Assembly (NCBI RefSeq): GCF_021696945.1
Contig: NZ_JACYHE010000040.1
Span: 1-52,611 of the forward strand
Source of the DNA: Streptomyces sp. JJ36
GTDB lineage: Bacteria > Actinomycetota > Actinomycetes > Streptomycetales > Streptomycetaceae
Length of the DNA stretch: 52,611 nt
Direction of reading: 5' to 3'
The notes beneath the pieces are model-generated. The model was given only the letters and a program-made list of their open reading frames with translations. It had not been told where the DNA came from and did no database searches. The stretch's first letter is position 1; the number at the start of each line of letters is the position of its first letter. Made by a program: the position numbers and the translations under genes. Positions 16,980-25,952 of this stretch are shown piece by piece.

Positions 16980-18290
16980 TCATTCGATGGCGTTGTCGAT
17001 GGCCTCTACCGCGGCGTTCCAGCCCTCTTCCGGCGACTTGCCCTGCTGCTCGACCTGCAGGATGCCGACGTCGGTGAGGTTCTGGTCGATGATCTGGTCC
17101 TTGGGGCCGAGGATCTGGGTCGGGATGCCCTCGGCGGCCTCGGAGAAGATCTGCCCGATGGGGGCGTTGCCGAAGTAGTCGTGCTCGGCCTCCTTCACCT
17201 CGGGCAGCTCGAACGCGGTCTTCGAACTCGGGAAGCTGGCCTGCTTCTGGAACAGCTTCGCCTGCTGCTGCGGGGCCGTCAGCCAGGCGGCGAGCTTGAT
17301 CGCCTCCTCCTTGTTCTTGCCGGCCTCCGGGACGGTCAGGAAGGAGCCGCCCCAGTTGCCGGGCTTCGGCGCCGCGGCCACGTCCCAGGTGTCGGCGTTC
17401 TGCGGGCCGGCCTTCTCCTTGATGTAGCCGAGCATCCAGGGCGGGCAGACCACGCTGGCGAAGTCGCCGTTGGCGAAGGCCTGGTCCCACTCCTTGTCGA
17501 ACTGCTTCAGCTTGGCCGTCATCCCGCCCTCGATGGCGTCCATGGTGACGTCCCAGGACTCCCGGACGGCCGGGCTCTCCTTGTAGACCACCTCGCCGTC
17601 CTCGTTGTAGTACTGCTGGGCGTAGCTGGAGATGGCGCCGTTGAAGAGGCTGGAGGCGCCGTCCATGAAGCTGGTGCCCTCGGGCGCGTTCTTCGTGTAC
17701 TCCTCACCCGCCTCGACGTACTCGGCCCAGTCTCCCGCCCAGAGCTCGGCGACCTTGTCGCGCTCGCTGGGCAGTCCGGCCTTCTCGAAGAGGTCCTTGC
17801 GGTAGCAGATCGCCATCGGGCCGATGTCCGTGCCGAGGCCGATGACCTTGCCGTCCTCGGTCTTGGCCTGGTTCCACTTCCAGTCGAGCCAGTCGCTCTT
17901 GTCGACGCCCGGGGCGTTCGCCATGTCCACGAACTTGTCGCCCTGGATGGTGGCCAGCTCGTTGACGTTGCCGACCTCGACGGCCTGGATGTCCTGGAGG
18001 CCGCTGCCCGCGGTGAGGTGGTTCAGCAGGGCGGGGTAGTAGTCCTCGTTGCGTTCGGTGGAGTTCTCCTTGATGGTGACGTTGGGGTTGAGCTTCTCGT
18101 ACTCGTCGTAGAGCCCGGCCTGCTTGTAGCCGAAGACGCCGAACACGCCCACGGAGAGTTCGATCTTGCCCCCGTCGCCGGTGCCGCCCTCGTCGCTGGA
18201 ACAGCCGGCGAGCAGTCCGGCGCCGAGTGTCGCGGCCAGGCCCAGGGCCGTCAGCCGGGACACCGGTCTACGGGTTTTCCTGCTGTGCAT
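16980..18290 (-). CDS. cebE: Cellobiose/cellotriose-binding lipoprotein
   Basis: A 436-aa extracellular solute-binding protein. The N-terminus is a lipoprotein signal with lipobox LLAGC (C30), followed by a short Gly/Asp linker. The rest has the family-1 binding-protein pattern (VGVFGVFGYKQAGLYDEYEKLNP, later FDKEWDQAFANGDFASVVCPPWM and SFPSSKTAFE). Tethered to the outer membrane face, it captures cellobiose/cellotriose for CebFG. It is the first gene of cebEFG-bglC, diverges from cebR, and has a TTGACA promoter with a perfect CebR box just downstream. Confidence 0.95.
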   Translation of the reverse strand: MHSRKTRRPVSRLTALGLAATLGAGLLAGCSSDEGGTGDGGKIELSVGVFGVFGYKQAGLYDEYEKLNPNVTIKENSTERNEDYYPALLNHLTAGSGLQDIQAVEVGNVNELATIQGDKFVDMANAPGVDKSDWLDWKWNQAKTEDGKVIGLGTDIGPMAICYRKDLFEKAGLPSERDKVAELWAGDWAEYVEAGEEYTKNAPEGTSFMDGASSLFNGAISSYAQQYYNEDGEVVYKESPAVRESWDVTMDAIEGGMTAKLKQFDKEWDQAFANGDFASVVCPPWMLGYIKEKAGPQNADTWDVAAAPKPGNWGGSFLTVPEAGKNKEEAIKLAAWLTAPQQQAKLFQKQASFPSSKTAFELPEVKEAEHDYFGNAPIGQIFSEAAEGIPTQILGPKDQIIDQNLTDVGILQVEQQGKSPEEGWNAAVEAIDNAIE

Positions 18291-18333
18291 CGCATCCTCC
18301 CGAACGTACGGGACATGAAGGTGTGGAGTACGT

Positions 18334-18347
18334 TGGGAGCGCTCCCA
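18334..18347. promoter_or_regulatory. Perfect CebR operator between cebE and cebR
   Basis: TGGGAGCGCTCCCA, a perfect 14-bp palindrome identical to the established CebR consensus. It lies 44 bp upstream of the cebE start and downstream of its predicted promoter, so bound CebR would block elongation or initiation. Confidence 0.92.
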
Positions 18348-18362
18348 GATGTGATGAGTTGA

Positions 18363-18391
18363 AGGGTTGCCCAGCCGCGGCGAGGTGTCAA
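18363..18391 (-). promoter_or_regulatory. Predicted cebE promoter
   Basis: On the minus strand, TTGACA (18391-18386), a 17-nt spacer and AACCCT (18368-18363). The -35 is a consensus match and the -10 is weak; transcription would begin about 10 nt before the CebR box. Confidence 0.5.
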
Positions 18392-18490
18392 GACGTGGGG
18401 CCGGGTGCGTCGAGAACGTGATGGAGTGGAATGATCCCGTTACCCGCGCGAGGTCTTCGTCCGGTCGGATACGGTGCAGGGGAGGGGTCT

Positions 18491-19522
18491 ATGGCGGCAG
18501 TACGCGGAGGGCGCACGGCCCGGCCGACGCTCGAGCAGGTCGCTGCCCGCGCCGGAGTCGGCCGCGGGACGGTGTCCCGTGTGATCAACGGTTCACCGCG
18601 GGTGAGCGAGCGTACACGCGCCGCCGTCGAGGCAGCCGTCGCCGAACTCGGCTATGTGCCCAACCGGGCCGCCCGCGCCCTCGCGGCCGGCAGCACGGAC
18701 GCCGTCGCGCTGGTGGTGCCCGAGCCGGAGACGCGGCTCTTCGCCGAGCCCTACTTCTCCGGCATCCTGCGCGGGGTCAGCGCCGAGCTGGCCGACACCG
18801 ACATGCAGCTCCTGCTCACCCTGGTCCGGGACCGGCGGGAACGCGACCGCTTCGCCCACTTCGTCTCGGCCCACCGGGTGGACGGGGTGCTGCTGGTCTC
18901 CGTGCACGCCGACGACCCGCTGCCCGACCTGCTGGAGAGCGTGGAGATGCCCGCGGTGCTGAACGGCCGGCGCTCCAGCGGCGAGTCCTTCCCCTACGTC
19001 GACTCCGACAACGCGGGCGGCGCCCAGATGGCCGTGGAGCATCTCATCGGCCGCGGCCGCCGGGAGATCGCCACGATCACCGGCCCGCTGGACATGTACG
19101 CCGCCCAGTGCCGCCTGGACGGCTACCGCGCCGCCCTGCGGGCCGCCGGCCGCCCCGAGGAGGAGGACCTGATCGCGCCCGGCGACTTCACCGAGGAGGG
19201 CGGCCGCGCGGCGATGGCGGCCCTGCTGGCGCGCCGTCCCGGGCTGGACGCCGTCTTCTGCGCCTCCGACGTGATGGCCGCGGGCGCCCGGCTGGCGCTG
19301 CGCGAGGCGGCCCGCGAGGTACCGCGGGACGTGGCGCTCGTGGGCTTCGACGACTCGGCCGTGGCCCGCCACATGGACCCGCCGCTGACGACCGTCCGGC
19401 AGCCGATCGAGGAGATGGGCCGGGCGATGGCCCGTGTGCTGCTGCGGCAGATCGCGGAACGCACGGCGGACCAGCCGCCCGTGGTGCTGCCCACGCAGCT
19501 CATCCGCCGCGGCTCCTCCTAG
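18491..19522 (+). CDS. cebR: LacI-family repressor of cellulose utilisation
   Basis: A 343-aa LacI-type regulator. The N-terminal helix-turn-helix (PTLEQVAARAGVGRGTVSRVING) and hinge (VSERTRAAVEAAVAELGYVPN) are followed by a periplasmic-binding-like effector domain ending at LIRRGSS. ATG 18491 was chosen over an upstream in-frame ATG because GGAGGGG lies 4-11 nt before it. CebR homologues repress ceb and cellulase genes and release DNA when cello-oligosaccharides bind. It is divergent from cebE, and four matching palindromes in the window (upstream of cebE, bglC and both cellulases) are its likely targets. Its gene ends before a strong hairpin. Confidence 0.95.
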   Translation: MAAVRGGRTARPTLEQVAARAGVGRGTVSRVINGSPRVSERTRAAVEAAVAELGYVPNRAARALAAGSTDAVALVVPEPETRLFAEPYFSGILRGVSAELADTDMQLLLTLVRDRRERDRFAHFVSAHRVDGVLLVSVHADDPLPDLLESVEMPAVLNGRRSSGESFPYVDSDNAGGAQMAVEHLIGRGRREIATITGPLDMYAAQCRLDGYRAALRAAGRPEEEDLIAPGDFTEEGGRAAMAALLARRPGLDAVFCASDVMAAGARLALREAAREVPRDVALVGFDDSAVARHMDPPLTTVRQPIEEMGRAMARVLLRQIAERTADQPPVVLPTQLIRRGSS

Positions 19523-19968
19523 CCGGGGTTCCCGGCCCGCGCCGGACGGTCCGGAACCGGGTCGGCCCGGCCCCGTGGCTGTGGCCGGGGCAGGGCAGGA
19601 CGCTCCTGGGCCGGCCCGGCGCCCCGCTCGTCGGCGGCCCGTGGGCCGGTCGTCCGGCCGCCGGTCCCGCTCCTCCACCGTCCGGAGCAGCTTCCGGGGC
19701 TCGCGCTCCCGCGGCCTCCCGGCCGGGGACGCCGGTCCGGGAGGCGACAGCGCCGCTACGGGTGGTGGGCGGCCCGGGGTGTCTCCCGGGGGCCGGAGCG
19801 GCCGTCCCGGCGGGGGGCCCGGCCCGGAGACGCCTCCCCGGCAAGCGGAACGCCTTTCCCCCGGCCCGGGAGCCGGGGGAAAGGCGGTGCCGGGGCGCAG
19901 GGCCGGCTGCCCGGCCCTACGCGGTACCGGTGGGAAGGGTGTGTTTCACCCCGCCGGCACGTGCGCCG
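19523..19968. other. Convergent gap between cebR and the GH6 gene
   Basis: 446 bp of GC-rich sequence with no credible gene; its one clear element is the long terminator hairpin at 19851-19886. Confidence 0.5.
19851..19886. terminator. Bidirectional terminator between cebR and the GH6 cellulase
   Basis: A perfect 15-bp stem (CGCCTTTCCCCCGGC / GCCGGGGGAAAGGCG) with a 6-nt loop, between convergent genes. Confidence 0.8.
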
Positions 19969-21762
19969 TCACTCCACCGGCGGGTAGGCGTTCGCCAGGA
20001 GCTGCTCGAACTGCGCCTGGAACCAGTGGCCGGAGATGGGCGCGTCGGGCAGGGCACCCGAGGGGTTGTTCTGGTTCTGCGGGTTGCCCCCGTACGTCGG
20101 GTCGCACATCCGGTCGAAGCCCTTGCCCTCGTCGTTCGGGATCTCCTCGCTCGACCCGTCCGACTCGCCCGGAGGCTTCACCCAGGTGTAGGCGTCGATG
20201 TACGGCTCGGGCTCGGCCGTGGGCCGCTCGCCGAGGCCGGCGCCGGCCTGGTTGCACCAGTTGCCGAGGTGGATACGGCGGTCGGTGCGGCTGGCGTCGA
20301 CGTACTCGTCGGCGGTGCCGGTCGTCGGGCCGGGACCGGTGGGACGCTCGGGGCCGCCCCAGCCGTTCCGCGAGGTGTCGATGATCGCGCCCAGGCCCTC
20401 CGGGAAGCCGGCGGCCACGGCCGCCTCGGAGACGAAGTCCTGCGCGAAGGACAGCTCGTCGACGTAGTTGTTCCAGTCGACCCACGAGGAGTTGGCGCGG
20501 ATCGGCTGGCCGTTCACCGTGTCGGTGACGTCGAAGTACGGCTCGACGGTGGCGCCGTAGTTGGCCGTGTTGGCCGCGAAGCCGGCCACGTCCTGCGGGG
20601 TGGCGCCGGCCGCGTTGGCGGCCTCGAAGAGCAGGTCGGCGGTCGGCTGGAAGTTGTCCTCCCACCCGATCCAGCCGTGGTGGCCGATGTCGATGTAGCT
20701 GTAGACGTTGTCGTTGTCGCCCAGGGTGCCGATGTTGTACCCGACGCCCTCGACGTAGTTGCCGTTCGCCTTCATCTCGTCGCACTCGGGGGTGGCGGTC
20801 GGGCTGCTGCCCACGTTGGTGATCAGGTTGGGCAGCGAGTCGACCTCGACGATGTTGATGATGCGCAGGTCGGCGTACTTCGGGTCGGAGACGATCTCGT
20901 TGATCGGGTCGATGAAGTCGTTCTTGTACCGCCCGATCTCCTCCGGCCCGAGCTCGCCGTTGGAGGCGAGCGCGGCGCAGTCCCGGCCCGGCAGGTTGTA
21001 GGTGACGATCTGGATGGCGTCCGCGCCCTGCGCGAGCGCCTCGTCCAGGTGGTCCTGCAGGCCCATGGTGTTGGAGCCCGCGGAACCGCCGGTGATGGCG
21101 CCGATGCTGTCCAGCCAGACCGCGGTCGGCTGGTTGTAGACCGACGACGGGGCGCCGCCCTGCTGGGCCGCCGCCGACCAGTCCGGGTTCACGTAGAGCT
21201 GGGCGCCCGCGTAGGGGTTGTCCACCCGGTCGCCGGGCGGGTCGTCCGGGTCACCGGGGTCGTCCGGGTCGTCGGGGTCGTCCGGGTCGTCGGGGTCCTG
21301 GCCGTCGGCGTCGCAGAGCACGCCGTTCATCCGGAACTCGTCGGGCACCGAGGTGCTGCCGGCCGAGCCGGCGTTGAAGCCGAAGGACGCCGAGCCGCCG
21401 GTCGCCAGCGAGCCGTTCCAGCTCGCGTTGGACGCGGTGACCGTGGTGCCGCTCTGGCTGACCTGGGCGCTCCAGCCCTGGGTCACCTGCTCTCCGCCGG
21501 CGAACTCCCACTCCAGGTCCCAGGAGTTCACCGGGTCACCGGTGTTGGTGAGCGTGACCTGGGCGGTGAAACCGTTGTTCCACTCGTTCTGGACGGTGTA
21601 GTCGACCGAACACCCAGGCTCCGCGGCGGTGGCGCTGCCCTGGGTCAGCGCGCCGGTCCCGACCGCCCCGGCCAGCAGGGCGGTGGCGGCGAGCAGCGAG
21701 GTGCGGCGCCGTCTACGGGGGCGCGGCGGTGGTGCGGGGGGTGCGTCGGTGGTGCGGGTCAT
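19969..21762 (-). CDS. Secreted GH6 cellulase with N-terminal CBM2 (cellobiohydrolase type)
   Basis: A 597-aa secreted enzyme. A basic N-region (RPRRRRR) and hydrophobic core end near residue 47. A CBM2 module spans ~50-150 between C51 and C150, with exposed Trp residues for crystalline cellulose. A linker of repeated PDD units (~157-175) leads to the GH6 domain (~180-597). Key residues are D261 in NLPGRDCAA and the probable acid D308 in VEVDSLPNLITN. The extra loops and C-terminal GFDRMCDP region resemble exo-acting GH6 enzymes that release cellobiose from non-reducing ends. AGGAGG precedes the ATG; the upstream in-frame extension is discarded. It is divergent from the GH48 gene and has its own CebR-like box. 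Confidence 0.95.
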   Translation of the reverse strand: MTRTTDAPPAPPPRPRRRRRTSLLAATALLAGAVGTGALTQGSATAAEPGCSVDYTVQNEWNNGFTAQVTLTNTGDPVNSWDLEWEFAGGEQVTQGWSAQVSQSGTTVTASNASWNGSLATGGSASFGFNAGSAGSTSVPDEFRMNGVLCDADGQDPDDPDDPDDPDDPGDPDDPPGDRVDNPYAGAQLYVNPDWSAAAQQGGAPSSVYNQPTAVWLDSIGAITGGSAGSNTMGLQDHLDEALAQGADAIQIVTYNLPGRDCAALASNGELGPEEIGRYKNDFIDPINEIVSDPKYADLRIINIVEVDSLPNLITNVGSSPTATPECDEMKANGNYVEGVGYNIGTLGDNDNVYSYIDIGHHGWIGWEDNFQPTADLLFEAANAAGATPQDVAGFAANTANYGATVEPYFDVTDTVNGQPIRANSSWVDWNNYVDELSFAQDFVSEAAVAAGFPEGLGAIIDTSRNGWGGPERPTGPGPTTGTADEYVDASRTDRRIHLGNWCNQAGAGLGERPTAEPEPYIDAYTWVKPPGESDGSSEEIPNDEGKGFDRMCDPTYGGNPQNQNNPSGALPDAPISGHWFQAQFEQLLANAYPPVE

Positions 21763-21955
21763 GCGTCGGTCCTCCTGTGCGTTCGGGTCGAGGCCGTACG
21801 GATGCACGGCGGCCGACCGGACGCCGGGAGACGGGCCGCTTCCGGAGATGACGGCCCGCGACCGCCCGGAACGGGGGATCACGCGGAGGCGCTGTGGTGC
21901 TGCGGGGCGGCCTCCGCACGCCCGTCGTCCGCCGGTCCCCGGCGTACGGTGCGTG

Positions 21956-21969
21956 TGGTACCGCTCCCA
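21956..21969. promoter_or_regulatory. Degenerate CebR box upstream of the GH6 gene
   Basis: TGGTACCGCTCCCA: matches the CebR palindrome at 12 of 14 positions, 194 bp upstream of the GH6 start codon. The left half is imperfect, so binding may be weaker. Confidence 0.65.
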
Positions 21970-22070
21970 CTGGTCGTCTATGAACGTAGCGCCAACGGCG
22001 GCGCCTGCGCCAGATGTCTTCAGAAACTTGCGGGTAATCCGCCCGTCACGGAGGAACTCTGTTCAGTCTC

Positions 22071-22099
22071 TTGACGGATGACATGTCCTCGCCGATTGT
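22071..22099 (+). promoter_or_regulatory. Predicted promoter of the GH48 gene
   Basis: TTGACG (22071-22076), a 17-nt spacer and GATTGT (22094-22099). The predicted start site falls inside the CebR box that follows. Confidence 0.5.
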
Positions 22100-22112
22100 G
22101 GGAGCGCTCCCA
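22099..22112. promoter_or_regulatory. Perfect CebR operator upstream of the GH48 gene
   Basis: TGGGAGCGCTCCCA, identical to the cebE operator, 114 bp before the GH48 start codon and overlapping the predicted transcription start, a classic repressor position. Confidence 0.9.
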
Positions 22113-22225
22113 TTGGTCGCACTGCTCAGCTTGCTCAGCTCGTTCCGCACAGTCCGGCTCCGTGGTTCCGGGCTGTTCCGCGCAATCGTCGCTCCCCATC
22201 CCGAGCTGCGAGGAGGACCCACCGC

Positions 22226-24889
22226 ATGCGAGCGTCACCGGGCACGGCCCGCCGGGCCGGCCGAAGAAGAGCGAGACGGCTGCTGGTGGCGGCGGCAGCC
22301 GCACTGGCACTGCCGCTCAGCCTGACCGGCGGCCTGGACGGCACCGCGCAGGCCGCCGAGATCGACTGCGCCGTCGACTACAGCGTCAACGACTGGGGCA
22401 GCGGCTTCACCGCCGCGGTCGCGATCACCAACGAGGGCTCCGAGCCGGTCGACGGCTGGACCCTCACCTACGACTACTCCGGGGACCAGCAGCTCTCCCA
22501 GGGCTGGAGCGGCTCCTGGAGCCAGTCCGGGCAGACCGTGACCGTGGAGAACGTCTCCTACAACGCGACGATCCCCCCGGGCGGGACCGTCACCCCCGGC
22601 GCCAACTTCACCTACAGCGGGGAGAACACCGCCCCCACCTCGTTCGCCCTGAACGGCGTGGTGTGCGGGGGAGAGGACCCCGAGCCCACCGAGCCCGCCT
22701 TCACCGTCACCCCGCAGCACGTCTCCGTCTCCCCGGGGGACACCGCGCAGGTCGGCGTCCGGCTCACCGCGGCTCCGGAGTCCGAGGTCACCGCCACCGT
22801 GGAGCACACCGACGGCAACACCGGTCTCTCGGTGGCCGCCGGCTCCTCCCTGACCTTCACGCCGTCGAACTGGGACACCGAGCAGCAGGTGACCCTCGCC
22901 GCCGACGACACCGGCAGCGGCACGGCCACCTTCACGGTGCGCGCGTCCGGGCTGGACCCGGTCGAGTTCACGGCCACCCAGATCGGCGGCGCGTCCGGGG
23001 CGTACGAGGAGCGCTTCCTCGAGCAGTACGCCAAGATCATGGACCCGGACAACGGCTATCTCTCGCCGGAGGGCATCCCGTACCACTCCGTCGAGACGCT
23101 GATCGTCGAGGCGCCCGACCACGGCCACGAGACGACGTCCGAGGCGTACAGCTACCTGATCTGGCTGGAGGCCATGTACGGCAAGGTCACCGGCGACTGG
23201 GCCCCCTTCAACGAGGCCTGGGAGACCATGGAGACCTACATGATCCCCACCTCGGAGGACCAGCCGACCAACGGCTTCTACTCGCCCTCCTCGCCGGCCA
23301 CCTACGCCCCCGAGCTGGACGAGCCCTCGCAGTACCCGTCGCAGCTCGACAGCTCGGTCAGCGTCGGTCAGGACCCGATCGCGAGCGAGCTGAGCACCAC
23401 CTACGGCACGGACGACATCTACGGCATGCACTGGCTGCAGGACGTGGACAACGTGTACGGCTACGGCAACTCGCCCGGCAACTGCCAGGCGGGTCCGGAC
23501 GACGAGGGCCCGTCGTACATCAACACCTTCCAGCGCGGCCCGCAGGAGTCCGTCTGGGAGACCGTGCCGCAGCCCACCTGTGACAACTTCACCTACGGCG
23601 GGGAGAACGGCTACCTGGACCTGTTCACCGGCGACGCCTCCTACGCCCAGCAGTGGAAGTTCACCAACGCCCCCGACGCCGACGCCCGTGCGGTGCAGGC
23701 CGCGTACTGGGCCGACAAGTGGGCCAAGGAGCAGGGCAACGGCGGGCAGGTCGCCGGCACGGTGGCCAAGGCGGCGAAGATGGGCGACTACCTGCGCTAC
23801 GCGATGTACGACAAGTACTTCAAGAAGATCGGTGGCTGCACCTCGCCGAGCTGCCCGGCCGGCTCCGGCAAGGACAGCGCCCACTACCTGCTGAACTGGT
23901 ACTACGCCTGGGGCGGCGCCCTGGACTCCTCCGCCGGCTGGTCCTGGCGGATCGGCTCCAGCCACGCGCACGGCGGCTACCAGAACCCGATGGCGGCCTA
24001 CGCCCTGAGCTCCTACGAGCCCCTGGTGCCGGAGTCCGCCACGGCGGGCGACGACTGGGCGAAGAGCCTGGACCGGCAGATCGAGTTCTACCGCTGGCTC
24101 CAGTCCGACGAGGGCGCCATCGCGGGCGGTGCCACCAACAGCTGGAAGGGCCGCTACGCCAGCCCGCCGGCCGGCACCTCCACCTTCTACGGCATGTACT
24201 ACGACGAGAAGCCCGTCTACCACGACCCGCCGTCCAACCAGTGGTTCGGCTTCCAGGCGTGGTCGATGGAGCGGGTCGCCGAGTACCACCACCAGACCGG
24301 TGACGCGCTGGCCGGCGAGGTCGTCGCCAAGTGGGTCGACTGGGCGCTGTCGGAGACCACCGTCTCCGCGGACGGCTTCCAGTTCCCCAGCACCATGAGC
24401 TGGAGCGGCCAGCCGGACACCTGGGACCCGGACGCCCCGGGCGCCAACGCGGATCTGCACGTCACCGTCGAGGACTACACCAACGACGTGGGCGTGGCCG
24501 CCGCGTACGCCAAGATCCTGACCTACTACGCCGCCGCCAGCGGTGACGAGCAGGCCCGGACCACCGCCAAGGGGCTGCTGGACGCGATGCAGGCGCACGA
24601 GGACGACCTGGGCATCGCGGTGCCGGAGACCCGTGCCGACTACGAGCGGTTCGACGACCCGGTCTACGTCCCCGAGGGCTGGACCGGCGTGATGCCGAAC
24701 GGCGACACCATCGACGCGGACTCCACCTTCACCTCGATCCGGTCCTTCTACCAGGACGATCCGGCCTGGTCCAAGGTCCAGAACTACCTGGACGGCGGTG
24801 AGGCGCCGTCGTTCACCTACCACCGGTTCTGGGCGCAGGCGGACATCGCCCTCGCCCTGGGTACGTACGCCGAACTCTTCGGGGAGTAG
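22226..24889 (+). CDS. Secreted GH48 exocellulase with CBM2 and an Ig-like module
   Basis: An 887-aa secreted enzyme. The signal peptide has an Arg-rich start and ends near AQA at 43. CBM2 spans ~45-147 (C48 to C147). Residues ~156-251 form a beta-sandwich, FnIII/Ig-like module. The GH48 domain fills ~257-887 and opens with YEERFLEQYAKIMDPDNGYLS; the conserved HGHETTSEAYSYL around 299-311 contains the proposed catalytic Glu (E302 or E306). GH48 enzymes are processive and attack cellulose from reducing ends, complementing GH6. GAGGAGG precedes the ATG. A perfect CebR box lies in its promoter, and a 16-bp hairpin follows the gene. Confidence 0.96.
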   Translation: MRASPGTARRAGRRRARRLLVAAAAALALPLSLTGGLDGTAQAAEIDCAVDYSVNDWGSGFTAAVAITNEGSEPVDGWTLTYDYSGDQQLSQGWSGSWSQSGQTVTVENVSYNATIPPGGTVTPGANFTYSGENTAPTSFALNGVVCGGEDPEPTEPAFTVTPQHVSVSPGDTAQVGVRLTAAPESEVTATVEHTDGNTGLSVAAGSSLTFTPSNWDTEQQVTLAADDTGSGTATFTVRASGLDPVEFTATQIGGASGAYEERFLEQYAKIMDPDNGYLSPEGIPYHSVETLIVEAPDHGHETTSEAYSYLIWLEAMYGKVTGDWAPFNEAWETMETYMIPTSEDQPTNGFYSPSSPATYAPELDEPSQYPSQLDSSVSVGQDPIASELSTTYGTDDIYGMHWLQDVDNVYGYGNSPGNCQAGPDDEGPSYINTFQRGPQESVWETVPQPTCDNFTYGGENGYLDLFTGDASYAQQWKFTNAPDADARAVQAAYWADKWAKEQGNGGQVAGTVAKAAKMGDYLRYAMYDKYFKKIGGCTSPSCPAGSGKDSAHYLLNWYYAWGGALDSSAGWSWRIGSSHAHGGYQNPMAAYALSSYEPLVPESATAGDDWAKSLDRQIEFYRWLQSDEGAIAGGATNSWKGRYASPPAGTSTFYGMYYDEKPVYHDPPSNQWFGFQAWSMERVAEYHHQTGDALAGEVVAKWVDWALSETTVSADGFQFPSTMSWSGQPDTWDPDAPGANADLHVTVEDYTNDVGVAAAYAKILTYYAAASGDEQARTTAKGLLDAMQAHEDDLGIAVPETRADYERFDDPVYVPEGWTGVMPNGDTIDADSTFTSIRSFYQDDPAWSKVQNYLDGGEAPSFTYHRFWAQADIALALGTYAELFGE

Positions 24890-24920
24890 GGCACACGCGC
24901 ACCCCTGACCGGGCACGACC

Positions 24921-24966
24921 GGCCCCGGTCCGGCCCCTGGCACCCACGCCGGGCCGGACCGGGGCC
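24921..24966 (+). terminator. Terminator after the GH48 gene
   Basis: A perfect 16-bp stem (GGCCCCGGTCCGGCCC / GGGCCGGACCGGGGCC), 14-nt loop, followed by TTCC. Confidence 0.8.
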
Positions 24967-25133
24967 TTCCATGTCCGGCGTTCGATGCGCTCCGTGCGGG
25001 GTGTCACCGTCCGCGAACCCGTGGCCCGGAACACAACTCGACCTGCAGCGACGGCCACATGTGCTGGCACACCGTCACCCCTGTGGACAGCCCCCGGATG
25101 CGGGTGCCCACCCGCTGCCGTTTCCTCGCAGGT

Positions 25134-25850
25134 ATGAACGCAGCAACTCGACGCCCCAGAGCAGCACTCCGCCGCGTGGTCTGCGGGACCGTCACGACGA
25201 CCCTGTGCGTCGGCGCGTCCTGGGGCCTGGCGTCCCCCGCAGCGGCCATACCCACGCAGGTCCCCCACGCCCCCCACGCCCCGTCGGCTTCCGGGCTCCC
25301 CCGCGCCCCACAGGTCCAGGACGACCCGGCGGACCCCGCCGGCCCCGGCAGCACGGTCGCCTTCAGCGAGCCGGACGCCGTCGGAGGCTCCTGGCAGGCG
25401 AACCTGCCACGGGTCTACGGCGGCTGGCCCGCCGGGCCCCCCGGCTCCTGGGCCCGCCCGGTGGCGAACGTGAAGGTCTCCGCCCCGTACGGCATCCGCG
25501 GCAGGTGGCGGGCGGGTCACCACACCGGCATCGACCTGGCCGTGCCCGTCGGCACCCCGGTCCGCTCGGTGGGCTCCGGCAAGGTCGTCTTCGCCGGGCG
25601 CTCGGGCTCGTACGGCAAGGCCGTCACCGTGCGCATGGACGACGGCAAGTACACCCTCTTCGCACACCTGTCGAAGATCCACGTCGACAAGGGCGACCAC
25701 GTGCGTGCCGGAACCCTGCTGGGCAAGTCGGGGAACACCGGGCGCACCACCGGTCCGCACCTGCACTTCGAGGTCCGCGCCAAGCGCGGCTACGGCTCGG
25801 ACATCAACCCCGTGCGGTACCTCGCCGAACGCGGGGTGCGCATCCTGTGA
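25134..25850 (+). CDS. Secreted M23-family (LytM-like) peptidase
   Basis: A 238-aa exported protein. The signal peptide (basic RRPRAALRR, hydrophobic core, end near AAA 36-38) leads to a Pro/Ala/His-rich spacer and an M23 domain from ~115. Zinc ligands and catalytic residues are visible: H130 and D134 in HHTGIDLAVPVG, H178 in LFAHLSKIH, and H209-x-H211 in GPHLHFEV. Such enzymes cleave peptide cross-links in peptidoglycan, though some are inactive regulators; here all ligands are intact. ATG 25134 gives a sensible signal peptide but has only a weak ribosome site; an in-frame ATG lies 36 nt upstream. The gene stands alone, ending at a convergent hairpin. Confidence 0.92.
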   Translation: MNAATRRPRAALRRVVCGTVTTTLCVGASWGLASPAAAIPTQVPHAPHAPSASGLPRAPQVQDDPADPAGPGSTVAFSEPDAVGGSWQANLPRVYGGWPAGPPGSWARPVANVKVSAPYGIRGRWRAGHHTGIDLAVPVGTPVRSVGSGKVVFAGRSGSYGKAVTVRMDDGKYTLFAHLSKIHVDKGDHVRAGTLLGKSGNTGRTTGPHLHFEVRAKRGYGSDINPVRYLAERGVRIL

Positions 25851-25897
25851 CCGGTTCCCCGGCGCCGTGACCGTCCGGGCAGGTCCCGGACGGCGGC

Positions 25898-25934
25898 GAA
25901 GGCCCCGTGCCGCTTCCCGTGGCCCGGGGCCTTC
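25898..25934. terminator. Hairpin between the M23 gene and the NarL-type regulator
   Basis: GAAGGCCCCG pairs with CGGGGCCTTC (10 bp, 17-nt loop) between convergent genes. Confidence 0.65.
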
Positions 25935-25952
25935 GTCACGGAGAGTGCGGCT

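Noticed and set aside
13379..17077. A 1232-codon open frame on the plus strand across bglC-cebF
   Set aside because: It lies antisense to four well-supported genes; composition is Gly/Arg/Val-rich shadow translation with no ribosome site.
21956..21969. Treating the GH6 box as a perfect CebR site
   Set aside because: Two of 14 bases differ, so it is listed as degenerate with lower confidence.
18367..22074. A 1235-codon plus-strand open frame across cebR and the GH6 gene
   Set aside because: It is out of frame with cebR and antisense to GH6, with no domain; a high-GC artefact.
24967..25133. c-di-AMP riboswitch before the M23 peptidase gene
   Set aside because: Cell-wall hydrolase genes often have one, but the conserved core motifs could not be found in this leader.
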